A model generated the notes under the pieces. The model made no database searches. It worked only from the letters and a program-made list of their open reading frames with translations, and had not been told where the DNA came from. A stretch of 6,102 nucleotides of DNA from Dethiosulfovibrio sp. (lineage in GTDB: Bacteria; Synergistota; Synergistia; Synergistales; Dethiosulfovibrionaceae). Position numbers and translations under genes: made by a program. Numbering within the stretch: the stretch's first letter is position 1; each line of letters begins with the position of its first letter. Location of the stretch: contig JAQUTB010000117.1 of the NCBI GenBank assembly GCA_028709985.1, forward strand, positions 1-6,102. The letters are read 5' to 3'. Positions 5,591 to 6,102 of the stretch are shown piece after piece.

Positions 5591-6102
5591 CCTTGAAGAG
5601 ACGTCTTGCTGTTATGGCTCTATCGGTGTGTCTGTCCATGGCGGCGTTGGCTTTTTTCTCCTCCCAGGGGGCCAGATCCACCCTGATAGACCTTCTGGAC
5701 AGGGGGCAGGTCCGTGAGAGCAGGGGATCTGCGGCGGCGGTGTCGAACTGGTTTAAGTCCCTGGAGAACGTGGTTACCACAGGGTCCAACAACCTTTCCT
5801 TCATGATAGAGGACCTGGGGCTTCTTCCCGGGACGGCGGGAAACTACATGAGAAACCTTACCGAGGCCTCTCGCCCCATGGGGCTTACAGACCTGTACCT
5901 AGCGTTGCCAAGCGGGCAGTTTCTGGACGGCGGGGATTGGTTTCCCGAGGACGACTACGATCCAAGGACCGAACAATGGTACGTGTCGGCGGAGAAGGCT
6001 GGTTCTGCTGTGTTGTCTTCGCCCTGGGTATCCCCAAGGCTTGAGGAGCCTGTGATGACCCTGTCCATGCCCATATACTCGCTGTATCAGGAAGGAAGGC
6101 TT
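5587..6102 (+). CDS. Membrane-anchored dCACHE sensor protein, N-terminal part only
   Basis: The first 172 codons of a transmembrane sensor are present; the reading frame is open to the right edge. It starts MTLKRRLAVM with a positively charged N-terminus. A hydrophobic helix follows at about residues 7-25 (LAVMALSVCLSMAALAFFS), probably an uncleaved signal anchor. The extracytoplasmic part has the Cache_1/dCACHE pattern: LYLALPSGQF, then DYDPRTEQWY around residues 124-133, SSPWVSP, and PVMTLSMPIYS. In this family that region forms the ligand-binding pocket for amino acids, organic acids or similar solutes. The output domain lies outside the window; a chemoreceptor, GGDEF/HD-GYP protein or kinase are all possible. 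The start codon overlaps the stop of the EAL-CBS-GGDEF gene (ATGA), so the two are probably coexpressed, and the Cache protein might feed the same cyclic-di-GMP or taxis output. The sensor call is firm; the output is unknown. Confidence 0.85.
   Translation, partial: MTLKRRLAVMALSVCLSMAALAFFSSQGARSTLIDLLDRGQVRESRGSAAAVSNWFKSLENVVTTGSNNLSFMIEDLGLLPGTAGNYMRNLTEASRPMGLTDLYLALPSGQFLDGGDWFPEDDYDPRTEQWYVSAEKAGSAVLSSPWVSPRLEEPVMTLSMPIYSLYQEGRL

Overview
The window comes from a bacterial chromosome and carries a signal-transduction locus. The composition is moderately GC-rich by eye (not counted). Arginine is written very often as AGG/AGA and isoleucine as ATA. The Shine-Dalgarno sequences are strong, of the GGAGGTG type. 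Together with the EAL-CBS-GGDEF architecture and a soluble PAS chemoreceptor, this suggests an anaerobic, motile member of the Synergistota, perhaps Dethiosulfovibrio-like. That placement is inference; no rRNA or marker gene is present.

Layout. Positions 1-168 (minus strand) hold the N-terminus of an aldose 1-epimerase that runs off the left edge. A divergent intergenic stretch (169-281) holds a good sigma70-type promoter facing right. Four complete genes and one partial gene then follow on the plus strand: a cytosolic PocR-domain sensor histidine kinase (282-1550); an OmpR-type response regulator with an extra C-terminal PAS domain (1556-2704, 5 bp after the kinase); a soluble PAS methyl-accepting chemotaxis protein (2749-3894); an EAL-CBS-GGDEF cyclic-di-GMP protein (3953-5590); and the N-terminus of a membrane-anchored dCACHE sensor (5587 to the right edge), which overlaps the previous gene by ATGA.

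How the genes may work together. The PocR domain would sense a small cytosolic ligand and set kinase activity. The paired regulator would control transcription, with its PAS domain as a second input. The chemoreceptor would feed the flagellar chemotaxis array from the cytoplasm, and the EAL-CBS-GGDEF protein and Cache sensor would add cyclic-di-GMP and periplasmic inputs. A strong hairpin with a T-tract separates the first three plus-strand genes from the last two. Its 3' arm contains the ribosome binding site of the downstream gene.

Most worth a second look: a 34-bp concentric palindrome at the domain junction in the regulator gene; an apparently clean in-frame loss of the last part of the EAL barrel; the terminator that also sequesters a Shine-Dalgarno sequence; and a probable ATT (or ATC) start codon for the histidine kinase.
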